From assembly GCA_020845935.1 (NCBI GenBank), contig JADLEV010000024.1, positions 1-45,683 of the forward strand: a DNA stretch of 45,683 nucleotides. Reading direction: 5' to 3'. The position numbers and the translations under genes were made by a program. The notes under the pieces are model-generated. The model searched no databases. It saw nothing but the letters and a program-made list of their open reading frames with translations, and was not told where the DNA came from. Shown in pieces: positions 9,546-18,334 of the stretch; the stretch's first letter is position 1; each line of letters begins with the position of its first letter. This stretch comes from Gammaproteobacteria bacterium (lineage in GTDB: Bacteria; Pseudomonadota; Gammaproteobacteria; Ga0077536).

Positions 9546-10229
9546 ATGAAAGCTCCCGAAGAATTGCTGCAAAGCAACAAGGTCTGGGCCGCACGGATGC
9601 GTTCCGGCGATCCGGATTTCTTTGACCGTCTTGCGACACAACAAACGCCGCAGTATCTGTGGATCGGTTGTTCCGACAGCCGCGTGCCGGCAACCCAGAT
9701 CGTCGACATGGCACCCGGCGAGATGTTCGTGCACCGCAACATCGCGAACGTCGTCTTGCAGACCGACCTCAACTGCCTCTCGGTGCTGCAATTCGCGATC
9801 GAAGTCCTTGGGGTCAGGCACATCATCGTCTGCGGCCATTACGGCTGCGGCGGTGTGCAGGCGGCCATGGATGGGCGCGACCATGGCCTGATCGACAACT
9901 GGTTGCGGCAGGTGCAGGACATCGCCCATCGCCATGCCGAGACCCTCGGCCGCACGCCCGGCGATCAGGCCCGCCGGAATCGGTTGTGCGAGTTGAACGT
10001 GCTGGAACAGGTCCGCAACGTGTGTCGAACCACGGTCGTCCGCAAGGCTTGGGAAAGCGGCCGGGATCTGACGCTGCACGGCTGGATATACGATATTCAC
10101 AACGGCGAGTTGCAGCAGCTCACCCAATGCGTCAACCCGGCGATCGACGCCACGGCGGCAGCCAGGAACGCCTGCCGCACCAACGCCTGCGTTTCCGGTG
10201 GCTGCGCGCTGCATGCGACACCCGGTTAG
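9546..10229 (+). CDS. can: Beta-class carbonic anhydrase
   Basis: A 227-residue cytoplasmic zinc enzyme that interconverts CO2 and bicarbonate. The zinc-site motifs are intact: CSDSRVP (Cys, Asp, Arg) near residue 42 and HYGCGG with His and Cys ligands near residue 98. FVHRNIAN follows the first motif as in E. coli Can. The ATG at 9546 was preferred over a longer upstream frame because it precedes the first conserved helix (KAPEELLQSNKVWAARM). The C-terminus has four Cys residues in a short tail (RNACRTNACVSGGCALH), unusual for the family and not otherwise explained. Confidence 0.95.
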   Translation: MKAPEELLQSNKVWAARMRSGDPDFFDRLATQQTPQYLWIGCSDSRVPATQIVDMAPGEMFVHRNIANVVLQTDLNCLSVLQFAIEVLGVRHIIVCGHYGCGGVQAAMDGRDHGLIDNWLRQVQDIAHRHAETLGRTPGDQARRNRLCELNVLEQVRNVCRTTVVRKAWESGRDLTLHGWIYDIHNGELQQLTQCVNPAIDATAAARNACRTNACVSGGCALHATPG

Positions 10230-10374
10230 CCTGCTTTTCTCACGCTCCTCCTGCTGCGAGCACCGATCCAACCATCGCGACGAAGGGGCGTCGGCTATGC
10301 AGGCTTGATTGCCTTTCGCGCACGGATCCCTAATCATCCAGCGTTGCAATCCAGCCTGGTTGGAAGAGATCAAG

Positions 10375-11493
10375 ATGTTCTTTCAGAATTCCTCGCGAGG
10401 CCCCGCTCGCCGCCAAAGCGTCGGCAAGCACCTCCTCATGCTGTTCACGCTCGTACTCGGGGCCGGCTGCGCCACCGTGCCCGGCGGCGATGGTCGACCG
10501 CGGGCAACCGCGGCGCCGCGCACGATCCCGGTGTTTTACGCGACCGACCGAACTGCGAATCCGGACGGTGTCAACGGCTACGGCGCCGATCGCGGCCCAC
10601 TCTCGTTCGGCGTCGCCGAAGTCGGTATCCCGCCGAACCATGAGCTTGGCCGCAACGAACGCCCCTCGGTGTTTCGCTTCGAATGGGATCCGGACGAACG
10701 CAAACATATTGCCTTCCGCGGTGTGCAGCCACTGCCGCGCAGCGACTTTTTGCAGCAGCTCCGGGCGGCGATCGAGCAGGCGCCAAACAAGAACCTGCTG
10801 CTGTTCGTCCATGGCTACAACAGCGAATTTCCGGCCGCGGCGCGCAACCTGGCGCAGTTCGCGACCGACCTCAAATTCGACGGCCCGATCCTGCTGTTCA
10901 GCTGGCCGTCCCAGGGCACGCTGCTGGGCTACATCAAGGATGAGACGAACATCGAATGGGCTGAGTCCCATCTTGCCGAGGTACTGATCGCGCTGCTCGA
11001 TCAGACCCCTGTCGAGCAATTGTTCCTGGTGGCCCACAGCATGGGCAGCCGCGCGCTGACCCATGCGCTGGTTGGCGTCGCCAACGAACTGCCATCGAAT
11101 ATCCTGGCCCTGGTCCGGGCGATGATCCTGATCGCGCCGGATCTGGACGCCGATCTGTTCCGTCGCGACGTTGCGCCAACGCTCTCGCGCACCGGCGTCC
11201 ACGTCACGCTGTACGCCTCGTCGGAGGACCGCGCGCTGCGTGCCTCGAAGATGTTCCATGGCTATGCGCGCGCCGGCGACTCCGGCGCCGATCTGGTTCT
11301 GGTGCCCGGGATCGAGACCGTCGATGCCAGCGATACCTCCGGTGGGCTGCTCGGCCATTCCTACTTCTCCGAGGACCGGCGCATCATGGAGGATATCTAT
11401 GCCCTGCTGCTGACCGGGCGCCGGGCGGATCAGCGCTTCGGCCTGCAAGCGGTGGACACCCCGGACGGCCGTTACTGGACCTTGCGCCGTTAG
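10375..11493 (+). CDS. Alpha/beta-hydrolase lipoprotein (DUF900 type)
   Basis: 372 residues from the ATG at 10375, which has GGAAGAG ten bases upstream. The N-terminus is a lipoprotein signal (KHLLMLFTLVLGAGC, lipobox LGAGC), so the protein is probably anchored in the outer or inner membrane. The body matches the DUF900 family of alpha/beta hydrolases: IPVFYATDRT at the start, FVHGYNSEF as the oxyanion region, LVAHSMGSRAL as the nucleophile elbow (Ser within HSMG), and a late GHSYF likely to supply the catalytic His. The substrate is unknown. The exonuclease gene starts 16 bases after its stop. Confidence 0.85.
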   Translation: MFFQNSSRGPARRQSVGKHLLMLFTLVLGAGCATVPGGDGRPRATAAPRTIPVFYATDRTANPDGVNGYGADRGPLSFGVAEVGIPPNHELGRNERPSVFRFEWDPDERKHIAFRGVQPLPRSDFLQQLRAAIEQAPNKNLLLFVHGYNSEFPAAARNLAQFATDLKFDGPILLFSWPSQGTLLGYIKDETNIEWAESHLAEVLIALLDQTPVEQLFLVAHSMGSRALTHALVGVANELPSNILALVRAMILIAPDLDADLFRRDVAPTLSRTGVHVTLYASSEDRALRASKMFHGYARAGDSGADLVLVPGIETVDASDTSGGLLGHSYFSEDRRIMEDIYALLLTGRRADQRFGLQAVDTPDGRYWTLRR

Positions 11494-11509
11494 TCTGCGT
11501 AGTTCACCG

Positions 11510-12025
11510 TTGGCCAGTTTCGCGGCGATCGATTTCGAGACCGCGAACCAGCGCGCGGACAGTGCCTGCGCGGTCGGCGTCACCGTCGTCCGTGACGGCG
11601 CGATCGTTGCCCGCAGCGCGCAACTGCTGCGCCCGCCGAGCCGGGAATTCGTGTTCACGCATATCCATGGCCTGACCTGGAACGATGTGCGCGAAGCGCC
11701 GACCTTCGCCGATTTCTGGCCAGAACTCCGCCGCCAGCTCGACGGGCTCGCCTTTCTCGCGGCGCACAATGCACCGTTCGATCGCGGCGTGCTCGCGGCC
11801 TGCTGCGCGACCCATCACCTGACGCCGTTGCCGCAACCGTTCGCCTGTACCGTCCAAATCGCGCGTTCGATCTGGAACATTCGGCCGACGCGGCTGCCGG
11901 ATGTCTGCCGCCACCTCGGTATCGCCCTGCGTCATCACGATGCCGGCTCTGATGCGCACGCCTGCGCCAGCATCGTGCTCGCCGCACTCGCGGCGGGTTG
12001 GAAGCCGCCGGCGCCGCGACGTTGA
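11510..12025 (+). CDS. DnaQ-like 3'-5' exonuclease (DEDD family)
   Basis: A 171-residue single-domain exonuclease read from a TTG start. The Exo I motif is clear (FAAIDFETAN, with the metal-binding Asp and Glu). Exo II is represented by FLAAHNAPFDRGVL, and Exo III by HHDAGSDAHACASI with the DEDDh-type His-Asp arrangement. It resembles the stand-alone exonucleases related to the epsilon subunit of DNA polymerase III and likely trims single-stranded DNA or RNA ends. The start lies 16 bases after the hydrolase stop, so the two may be co-transcribed. Confidence 0.85.
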   Translation: MASFAAIDFETANQRADSACAVGVTVVRDGAIVARSAQLLRPPSREFVFTHIHGLTWNDVREAPTFADFWPELRRQLDGLAFLAAHNAPFDRGVLAACCATHHLTPLPQPFACTVQIARSIWNIRPTRLPDVCRHLGIALRHHDAGSDAHACASIVLAALAAGWKPPAPRR

Positions 12026-12084
12026 CCCGCGTCGAACACGGCGACTATCCTTCGGCGCAATTCGTTTCACGGGAGGACCGCACG

Positions 12085-13071
12085 GTGCAGCGCACAATCG
12101 GCGATCGTTCAGTCAATGCCATCGGTCTGGGATGCATGGAACTGAGCTGGGCCTATGGCGTACCACCGTCCGCCGAAGCCGCAACCACGTTGCTCCATCG
12201 CGCGCTCGATCTCGGCTGTGACCATCTCGATACCGCCCGCATCTATGGCGCCGGGCATAACGAAGCGCTGCTCGGTACCGCACTGGCGGGCCGCCGCGAT
12301 GAATTCTTTCTGGCGTCCAAGGCAGGACTCGTCGCCGATGGCGAGCTGCGGCGCATCGATTGCCGCCCGGCAACGCTGCGTGCCGAAATCGAGCACAGCC
12401 TGCGGCAATTGCGCACCGACCGCATCGATCTTTATTACCTGCATCGGCTCGATCCGACGACGCCGATCGAAGACTCCGTCGGCGCGCTGGCAGAGTTGGT
12501 CCGGGCCGGAAAGATCGGCGCGATCGGTCTCAGCGAGATGTCGGCCGAAACCCTGCGCCGCGCCGCGCGCGTGCATCCGATCGCGGCGATGCAAAGCGAG
12601 TATTCGCTGTGGACCCGCAACGTCGAGATTGCGCTGCTCGAAGCCTGCCTCGAATTGGACACGACACTGGTGGCGTTCTCACCGCTCGGCCGGGGCGCAC
12701 TGGCGAATGGCCTGCGCGATCCGGCGACGCTCGCGTCGGGTGACCTGCGCCGGACCCATCCGCGGTTCAACGCGATCAATTGGCCGCGCAATCTGAGCCT
12801 CATCGATCAGTACAATGCCATCGCCGCGGCGCAGGGCCTGACCCCAGCTCAACTGGCGCTGGCCTGGGTGCTGTCGCGCGGCAACCATGTCGTCGCCATC
12901 CCCGGCACCACGAATCTCATGCACCTCGCCGAGAATCTCGCCACCCCCGATGCGCCATTGGCGCCGCGAGTCCTCGATCAGCTCGACGCGCTCATCAACC
13001 AACACACCGTCGCCGGCCGACGTTATCCGGACGCGATCCAACGTACCGTAGAAACGGAGGAGTTCCCATGA
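12085..13071 (+). CDS. Aldo/keto reductase
   Basis: A 328-residue NADPH-dependent oxidoreductase of the AKR fold. The GTG at 12085 is selected because a strong GGGAGG lies ten bases upstream and the product then starts at the typical strand (QRTIGDRSVNAIGLGCMELS). Catalytic tetrad positions can be seen: DTARIYG (Asp and Tyr), FFLASKAG (Lys) and YYLHRLD (His). The C-terminal cofactor segment VVAIPGTTNLMHLAENL is intact. Its stop overlaps the start of the next gene by four bases. The substrate cannot be told from sequence. Confidence 0.9.
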   Translation: MQRTIGDRSVNAIGLGCMELSWAYGVPPSAEAATTLLHRALDLGCDHLDTARIYGAGHNEALLGTALAGRRDEFFLASKAGLVADGELRRIDCRPATLRAEIEHSLRQLRTDRIDLYYLHRLDPTTPIEDSVGALAELVRAGKIGAIGLSEMSAETLRRAARVHPIAAMQSEYSLWTRNVEIALLEACLELDTTLVAFSPLGRGALANGLRDPATLASGDLRRTHPRFNAINWPRNLSLIDQYNAIAAAQGLTPAQLALAWVLSRGNHVVAIPGTTNLMHLAENLATPDAPLAPRVLDQLDALINQHTVAGRRYPDAIQRTVETEEFP

Positions 13072-13988
13072 CGATCCTGATTACCGGCGCTTCGGGCCAG
13101 TACGGCCGATCCGCCACCGACAAGCTCATCGCCGCTGGCCATGCCCGCGAGCTGGTGTTGCTGACGCGCAAACCGGACAAGCTCGCCGATCGCACCGCCA
13201 CCGGTTGTCAGGTGCGTTATGGTGATTTCGATCATCCGGCTAGCCTCGCTGCGGCGATGCAGGGGATCGATACGATGCTGCTGATCAGCGGCACCCGGGT
13301 CGGCAAGCGCGTCGCGCAGCACAAGGCAGCGATCGATGCCGCCGCCGCTGCGGGCGTGCGGCACATCATCTACACCAGCGTCGTCGGCATCTCGCCCGAC
13401 AATCCGGCCATCGTGGTCCGCGACCATGGGCCGACCGAGGAATTGATCAAGGCCAGCGGCTGCGCCTGGACGATGTTGCGCGATCAGCACTATGCCGACG
13501 CCATGATCGTCAACATGGGACCGAATCTGATCCGCTCCGGGCAATGGCTGACCAGCACCGCCGGTGGCCGGGAAGCTCTGGTCTGGCGCGAGGACTGCGT
13601 CGACTGCGCCGTCGCGGTGCTGACCGGCAGCGGCCATCAGGGCAAGACCTACAACATCACCGGGCCGGAGCTGCTGAACTTCGCCGACGTCGCGCGCATG
13701 CTCACCGAGGTGACCGGCCACGAGGTGAAGCTGATCGAGACCACCGATGCGGGCATGTACGCGATGTTCGACGCCATGGGGATCCCGCGCGAACCGGTCG
13801 ACGATCAGGTCGTTGCCGGCATTCCGTGGAACAGCAACGACATGGTGACCTTCGAGGCATCGATCCGCGGCGGCCACTTTGCCGTGCTCTCGAACGATGT
13901 CGAGCACCTGACCGGCCGCAAACCGCGCAGCGTGCGGCAGTTGATCGAACTGCATGCCGCCATGCTGCAGGCCGCCAAATCGGCCTGA
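13068..13988 (+). CDS. NmrA-like NAD(P)H-binding protein / quinone oxidoreductase-type SDR
   Basis: 306 residues; atypical short-chain dehydrogenase fold. The N-terminus has the dinucleotide motif ITGASGQYG. It continues with a GDFDHPASLAAAMQGID segment and IIYTSVVG, typical of the NmrA/QOR2 family that binds NADP(H) and reduces quinones or senses redox state. It lacks the classical YxxxK pair. The ATG has GGAGG eight bases upstream and overlaps the aldo/keto reductase stop (ATGA), so the two are translationally coupled. The SDR gene at 14028 follows after 39 bases. Confidence 0.85.
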   Translation: MTILITGASGQYGRSATDKLIAAGHARELVLLTRKPDKLADRTATGCQVRYGDFDHPASLAAAMQGIDTMLLISGTRVGKRVAQHKAAIDAAAAAGVRHIIYTSVVGISPDNPAIVVRDHGPTEELIKASGCAWTMLRDQHYADAMIVNMGPNLIRSGQWLTSTAGGREALVWREDCVDCAVAVLTGSGHQGKTYNITGPELLNFADVARMLTEVTGHEVKLIETTDAGMYAMFDAMGIPREPVDDQVVAGIPWNSNDMVTFEASIRGGHFAVLSNDVEHLTGRKPRSVRQLIELHAAMLQAAKSA

Positions 13989-14027
13989 TTTTTCTCGCCG
14001 GGTTCCCAGCCAATAGGAAGCTTTGCC

Positions 14028-14840
14028 ATGACGATGCTGTTGCGCCCCCTGTTGCTGTTCGCGTTCGCGATCGCCGGCCACGCTGCGGCCGCCGAAACCG
14101 TGCTCATCACCGGATCGAACCAGGGTATTGGCCTGGAGTTCGCCAAGCAGTACGCCGCGCGTGGCTGGACCGTGATCGCCACGCATCGTCGTGACACGAC
14201 GCCAGCCACGCTGGCGGAGCTTGCGGCGCGCTACCCCAAGGTCCGCATTGAACGCATGGATGTCTCCGATGCCGCGCAGATCGCGGTACTGGGCGCGAAG
14301 CTCAAGGGCACACCGATCGATATCCTGCTCAACAACGCGGCGCTGGTACGCACCGATCCGCTCGATCAGCCGAACGGCAACACGAACCAGCTTTTCGGGA
14401 CACTCGACTATGACCTGCTCGACGACTTCGTCCACACCAATGTCGCGGGACCGTTGCGCGTGGTCGAGACGTTCGTCGCCAACGTCCGGGCCAGTCAGCG
14501 GAAAACCATCGTCGCCATCAGTTCGGCCGCCGGCTCGGTGTCGGCGCCGCCATTCATGCCCAATGGTTCACCCATTCCCGATCATTACTGGTACCGCATC
14601 ACCAAGGCCGCGCTGAACAGCTCGATGGTCCTGCTGGCGGCACAGTTGCGTGGCGATGGCGTCACGGTCGTGATGTTTCACCCGGGCGGTGTGCAGGTGG
14701 AGAGCTTCGGTGCGCTTGCGATCCCGGGACTGGTAGCGCCGGAAGAAGCGATCGGCAAGATGATTCGGACCATCGACGGCTTGACCATCGAGGACAGTGG
14801 TCGCTTCCTGCAGAACGACGGCACCGACCATCCGTGGTGA
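14028..14840 (+). CDS. Short-chain dehydrogenase/reductase with N-terminal signal peptide
   Basis: 270 residues. The Rossmann motif TGSNQGIG follows directly after an N-terminal hydrophobic stretch (LLRPLLLFAFAIAGHAAAAE) that reads as a cleavable signal peptide, which is uncommon for this cofactor-dependent family. The active-site residues are in place: NNAAL, a Ser in VAISSAAGS and YRITK as the YxxxK pair. It is the third oxidoreductase in a row, after the aldo/keto reductase and the NmrA-like protein. The gene converges on fliJ with only 15 bases between the stops. Whether the N-terminus is really cleaved is an inference. Confidence 0.87.
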   Translation: MTMLLRPLLLFAFAIAGHAAAAETVLITGSNQGIGLEFAKQYAARGWTVIATHRRDTTPATLAELAARYPKVRIERMDVSDAAQIAVLGAKLKGTPIDILLNNAALVRTDPLDQPNGNTNQLFGTLDYDLLDDFVHTNVAGPLRVVETFVANVRASQRKTIVAISSAAGSVSAPPFMPNGSPIPDHYWYRITKAALNSSMVLLAAQLRGDGVTVVMFHPGGVQVESFGALAIPGLVAPEEAIGKMIRTIDGLTIEDSGRFLQNDGTDHPW

Positions 14841-14855
14841 CGCGGTGACCTCAGC

Positions 14856-15290
14856 TCACCCGAGCCGGTCCGGCATGCGGTAGTTATCGTCGAGCTCGCG
14901 CTGCCGCCGCGCATCCTGGCGCAACAATTCGCCGCGCGCGGTTCTTTGTTGCACGTCGCTCAGCGCCTGGGTGCGGCGATGTTGCCGCAGCCAGGCGACT
15001 TGCCGCTGATGCTGCATCGCCCGGTGCTGGCCGAGCTTGTGCTCCAGCACGGCGATGATGTCATCGAGTCGGAACACGAAGCGGCGCTGATCGCGCAGCG
15101 TTTGCGCGCCCACCGGTTCGTCGCCACCCAGCAGCAATTGATCGTATTCCTGGCGGTAGCTGCGCATCTGCTGCAACTGGCGCTCGCACTCTTCGACTTG
15201 GCGTTCGCTGAGCACCAAGGCCGTCGCGGCAATGCGCTCCACGGTGGCCGCAAGGTCGACAATGCGTTGCAGGCGCCGGGATCGGGTCAT
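14856..15290 (-). CDS. fliJ: Flagellar export chaperone/stalk protein FliJ
   Basis: 144 residues, almost entirely helical and charged, with Arg/Gln-rich heptads (VEECERQLQQMRSYRQEYDQ). FliJ forms the coiled-coil stalk of the FliI ATPase ring and couples ATP hydrolysis to export. Its identity rests on the coiled-coil character, the length (about 147 in enterics) and its position right after fliI, with a four-base overlap. It is the last gene of the flagellar block. fliK and fliL-R, often next in related genomes, are absent: the following gene is an unrelated convergent dehydrogenase. Confidence 0.88.
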   Translation of the reverse strand: MTRSRRLQRIVDLAATVERIAATALVLSERQVEECERQLQQMRSYRQEYDQLLLGGDEPVGAQTLRDQRRFVFRLDDIIAVLEHKLGQHRAMQHQRQVAWLRQHRRTQALSDVQQRTARGELLRQDARRQRELDDNYRMPDRLG

Positions 15291-16666
15291 GATGGCCGGC
15301 CGGCTCGCTCTTGTCCGGCGGTGCCGGCGCCGAGCAGCGTCTGCAGTTGCCGCAGGCTGTCCTGCAGGCCGACCCCCTCGGTCATGTCCTGGCGCAGGAA
15401 ACGCACCAATTGCGGATACAGGCGCACCGCGAGGTCGAGCGCCGGATCCGATCCGGCCTGGTAGGCGCCGACATTGAACAAGTCCCGATTCTGCTCGTAA
15501 GTCGAGTAATGCTGGCGAAACTGGCGCGCCAGATCACGATGCGCGGTGGTCGTCGTCTGTGGCATGGTCCGGCTGATCGAGCTTTCGACGTCAATCGCGG
15601 GATAACGCCCGCTGTCGGCGATGGCCCGGGACAGCACGATATGGCCGTCGAGGATCGCCTTCGCGGCATCGGCGATCGGATCGTTCTGTTCATCGACATC
15701 CATCAGCACCGTATAGAACCCCGTGATGCTGCCAATGCCATGCAGGCCCATGCCGGCACGCTCGACCAGTTGCGGCAGGCGCGCGAACACCGACGGCGGA
15801 TAGCCGCGGGTCGCCGGTGGCTCGCCGATGGTCAGACCGATCTCGCGCTGGGCCTGGGCATAGCGGGTCAGCGAATCCATCAGCAGCAGCACATGCTTGC
15901 CCTGATCGCGGAAGTATTCGGCAATCGTCGTCGCCAGCGCCGCGCCATGCATCCGCAACAACGGCGGCGTATCCGCCGGCGTCGCGACCACCACCGCACG
16001 GCGCAGACCCTGCGGCCCGAGGATCTGCTCGATGAACTCCTTCACCTCGCGGCCACGTTCGCCAATCAGGCCGACGACGATCACGTCGGCGGTCGTATAG
16101 CGCGCCATCATGCCGAGCAGCACGCTCTTGCCGACGCCGCTGCACGCGACCAGGCCGATGCGCTGGCCGCGCCCGACCGTCAGCAGGGCATTGATCGCGC
16201 GCACACCGACATCGAGCGGCTCGCTGATCGGCTCGCGCGCCAGAGGATTGTTGGTCCGGCCCTGCAACGGCATGTGGTTGTCGGCATGAATCGGACCGCC
16301 GCCGTCGAGCGGCTTGCCGGCGCCGTCGATGACGCGACCCAGCAGCGACCAGGAGACTGGAACGTCGCCTGCCGCCCCGAGCGGCACGACGCGCGCGTTC
16401 GGCGCAAGCCCGCGCGGCGCATCGGTCGGCATCAGGAACAGCTTGTCACCGGCAAAGCCGACGACTTCGGCATCGACCCGCGTTCCACTCGGCCCCAGCA
16501 CCCGGCAGCGATCGCCGATCGCAGCGGTGCATCCGGCCGCCTCCAGCGTCAGGCCGACCATCCGCGTCAACCGACCCTCGACCACGAGCCGCGGTGCCGG
16601 TTCGATGCGGCCGCGCATGCGATCGAGTTGCTCCGACCAGATTCCGGCGCGGGCGGCTTCAGGCAT
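15287..16666 (-). CDS. fliI: Flagellum-specific ATPase FliI
   Basis: A 459-residue ATPase of the type III export apparatus, related to the F1 beta subunit. The ATG at 16666 overlaps the end of fliH by eight bases; longer frames upstream are antisense or out of context. The P-loop reads ACSGVGKS, in which a Cys takes the place of the Gly usually preceding SGVGKS. The Walker B strand is VLLLMDSLTRYAQAQREI, followed by GEPPATRGYPPSVFARLPQL, a signature of FliI and related ATPases. Export substrates are delivered by FliS and FliT-type chaperones, also encoded in this cluster. Confidence 0.96.
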   Translation of the reverse strand: MPEAARAGIWSEQLDRMRGRIEPAPRLVVEGRLTRMVGLTLEAAGCTAAIGDRCRVLGPSGTRVDAEVVGFAGDKLFLMPTDAPRGLAPNARVVPLGAAGDVPVSWSLLGRVIDGAGKPLDGGGPIHADNHMPLQGRTNNPLAREPISEPLDVGVRAINALLTVGRGQRIGLVACSGVGKSVLLGMMARYTTADVIVVGLIGERGREVKEFIEQILGPQGLRRAVVVATPADTPPLLRMHGAALATTIAEYFRDQGKHVLLLMDSLTRYAQAQREIGLTIGEPPATRGYPPSVFARLPQLVERAGMGLHGIGSITGFYTVLMDVDEQNDPIADAAKAILDGHIVLSRAIADSGRYPAIDVESSISRTMPQTTTTAHRDLARQFRQHYSTYEQNRDLFNVGAYQAGSDPALDLAVRLYPQLVRFLRQDMTEGVGLQDSLRQLQTLLGAGTAGQERAGRPS

Positions 16667-17312
16667 GGTCGCCCTCGCGCTCGCCACCCAGCATCTGGCA
16701 GGCAATGGCCGACAGCCGCGCCTCGACGCTCGCATCGACCAGGGAAATATCGGTCTCGACGATGCAACCGCCGCGCGCCAACATCGGATCCGGCTGCAGC
16801 CGCCAGCCACGATCGTCGTTCGGCAAACCAAGCGCCTGTCGCACCAGTTCCAGGTCGTCCGGGTGCAGGCGGATCCGCGGCTGTTGTCCGCCGCCCGGCA
16901 ATGCCGCGAGCGCCTGGCGTACGACCGCGACGATTTCGCCGGGCGCGGTCTTCAGCTCCCGCCGCACCAGTTGCTTCGCCACCAGAATCACCAGGTCGCC
17001 CATGGTCCGCACGATGGTTTCATCGACCTGCTGCAACGGTTCGGTCAGCGCCGCGATCAAGGCGGCCAGACGCTTGTTGTTCGCGTCGAACTCGGCGCGG
17101 CCCTCGGCGCGCCCGGCCGCGAGACCGGCGTCATGGCCGGCGCGGAAACCTTCAGCCCTCGCCGCCTGCCGCAGACTCTGCATGTCGCCGGACGGCGGTT
17201 CCAAGCGCTGCCGGCCGCCATCACCGAACACCAGGTCGCCGCTGACCTGCGGCGGTTGCCAGCGGTTGCCCGCGCCGTTTGGAATGACCTTGGCTCGAGT
17301 CGTGCTCATCAC
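16659..17312 (-). CDS. fliH: Flagellar assembly protein FliH
   Basis: 217 residues. FliH dimers bind FliI and dock it to the rotor C-ring. The central part carries the Gly-rich helical repeat typical of FliH, with small residues every fourth position (AEGFRAGHDAGLAAGRAEGR). The C-terminal domain resembles the V/F-type ATPase peripheral stalk (MGDLVILVAKQLVRRELKTA). It starts nine bases after the fliG stop and overlaps fliI. Two adjacent Met codons (17312 and 17309) are both possible starts. Confidence 0.92.
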   Translation of the reverse strand: MMSTTRAKVIPNGAGNRWQPPQVSGDLVFGDGGRQRLEPPSGDMQSLRQAARAEGFRAGHDAGLAAGRAEGRAEFDANNKRLAALIAALTEPLQQVDETIVRTMGDLVILVAKQLVRRELKTAPGEIVAVVRQALAALPGGGQQPRIRLHPDDLELVRQALGLPNDDRGWRLQPDPMLARGGCIVETDISLVDASVEARLSAIACQMLGGEREGDHA

Positions 17313-17320
17313 GCGATGGC

Positions 17321-18334
17321 TCAGACCATTTCCTCACCACCGGCGCCGCCGAGCACGATCTGGCCCTCATCGGCCAGCCGGCGGGCGATGGTCAGAATCT
17401 CTTTCTGCGCCGTTTCGACTTCGCTCAGCTTGACCGGTCCCTGGGCTTCGAGATCGTCGCGCAGCATCTCCGCGGCGCGCTGCGACATGTTGCGGAAGAT
17501 CTTGTCCTTGACCGTGTCATCGGCACCCTTGAGCGCCACCACCAAGATGTCGCTCGACACCTCGCGCAGCAGCGTCTGTACGCCGCGATCGTCGATCTCG
17601 ACAATGCCGTCGAACACGAACATCAGATCCTGGATACGGGTCGACAAATCGCCGTTGGCCTGGTTCATCTGCTCGATGATGCCCTGCTCGGCACCGCGCT
17701 TCACCGAATTCAGGATCTCGGCAGCGCAGCGCAGCCCGCCGAAGCTCGATGCCTTGGCGCCGCTGTTGTGCTGCAACTGTTGCTCCAGCAACTCGTTCAG
17801 TTCCTGCATCGCCGCCGGCTGGATGCCCTCCAGCGTCGCGATCCGCAGCAACACGTCGCCGCGCATCTGCTCCGGCAGCATGCTCAGGATCGGCCCGGCC
17901 TGATCGGCATCGAGATAGGCCAGCACGATCGCGATGACCTGTGGGTGCTCGTGCCGGATCACCTCGAAGACGCTGCGCGGGTCCATCCACTTCAGCGATT
18001 CGAGTCCCTTCGATTTGCTGCCCAACAGGATGCGGTCAATCATCGCGCCGGCACGTTCCGGCCCGAGCGCATCGACCAGCGTGTTGCGCACGTAGTCCTC
18101 GGCACCGACGCCGAGCGCGGTGTTTTCATGCAGATGGGTGACGAAGTCCTGCATGGTCGTCTCGACCTGTTCGCGCCGGACGTTCTTCAGGCCGGCCATC
18201 GCCACGCCAATCTTCTGCACCTCGCGCGGCCCGAGGTGCCGCAGTACCTGCGCCGCGGTCGCCTCACCCAGGCTCATCAGAAAAATCGCGGCCCGATCGA
18301 CACCCTTGGCGCCGCCGCTGGACAGCTCCGCCAT
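17321..18334 (-). CDS. fliG: Flagellar rotor switch protein FliG
   Basis: 337 residues, the normal length. FliG links the FliF ring to the C-ring and forms the torque-generating contact with MotA. The N-terminal FliF-binding part (DRAAIFLMSLGEATAAQVLR), the EHPQ motif of the middle domain (RHEHPQVIAIVLAYLD) and the C-terminal charged helix (EIDDRGVQTLLREV) with the Asp/Arg residues used for torque are all present. The ATG at 18334 overlaps the fliF stop by one base (TGATG), showing translational coupling. Frames extending upstream are not needed. Confidence 0.97.
   Translation of the reverse strand: MAELSSGGAKGVDRAAIFLMSLGEATAAQVLRHLGPREVQKIGVAMAGLKNVRREQVETTMQDFVTHLHENTALGVGAEDYVRNTLVDALGPERAGAMIDRILLGSKSKGLESLKWMDPRSVFEVIRHEHPQVIAIVLAYLDADQAGPILSMLPEQMRGDVLLRIATLEGIQPAAMQELNELLEQQLQHNSGAKASSFGGLRCAAEILNSVKRGAEQGIIEQMNQANGDLSTRIQDLMFVFDGIVEIDDRGVQTLLREVSSDILVVALKGADDTVKDKIFRNMSQRAAEMLRDDLEAQGPVKLSEVETAQKEILTIARRLADEGQIVLGGAGGEEMV

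Noticed and set aside
10330-11769. A 479-codon minus-strand frame
   Set aside because: It is antisense to the alpha/beta-hydrolase and exonuclease genes, both with catalytic motifs and sensible starts.
13023-14435. A 470-codon minus-strand frame
   Set aside because: It is antisense to the NmrA-like and SDR genes and rich in His/Gly/Arg without a domain.
15311-17245. Long plus-strand frames opposite fliI/fliH, and 19991-22009 opposite fliE/fleR
   Set aside because: They are opposite-strand shadows of well-supported flagellar genes in high-GC DNA.
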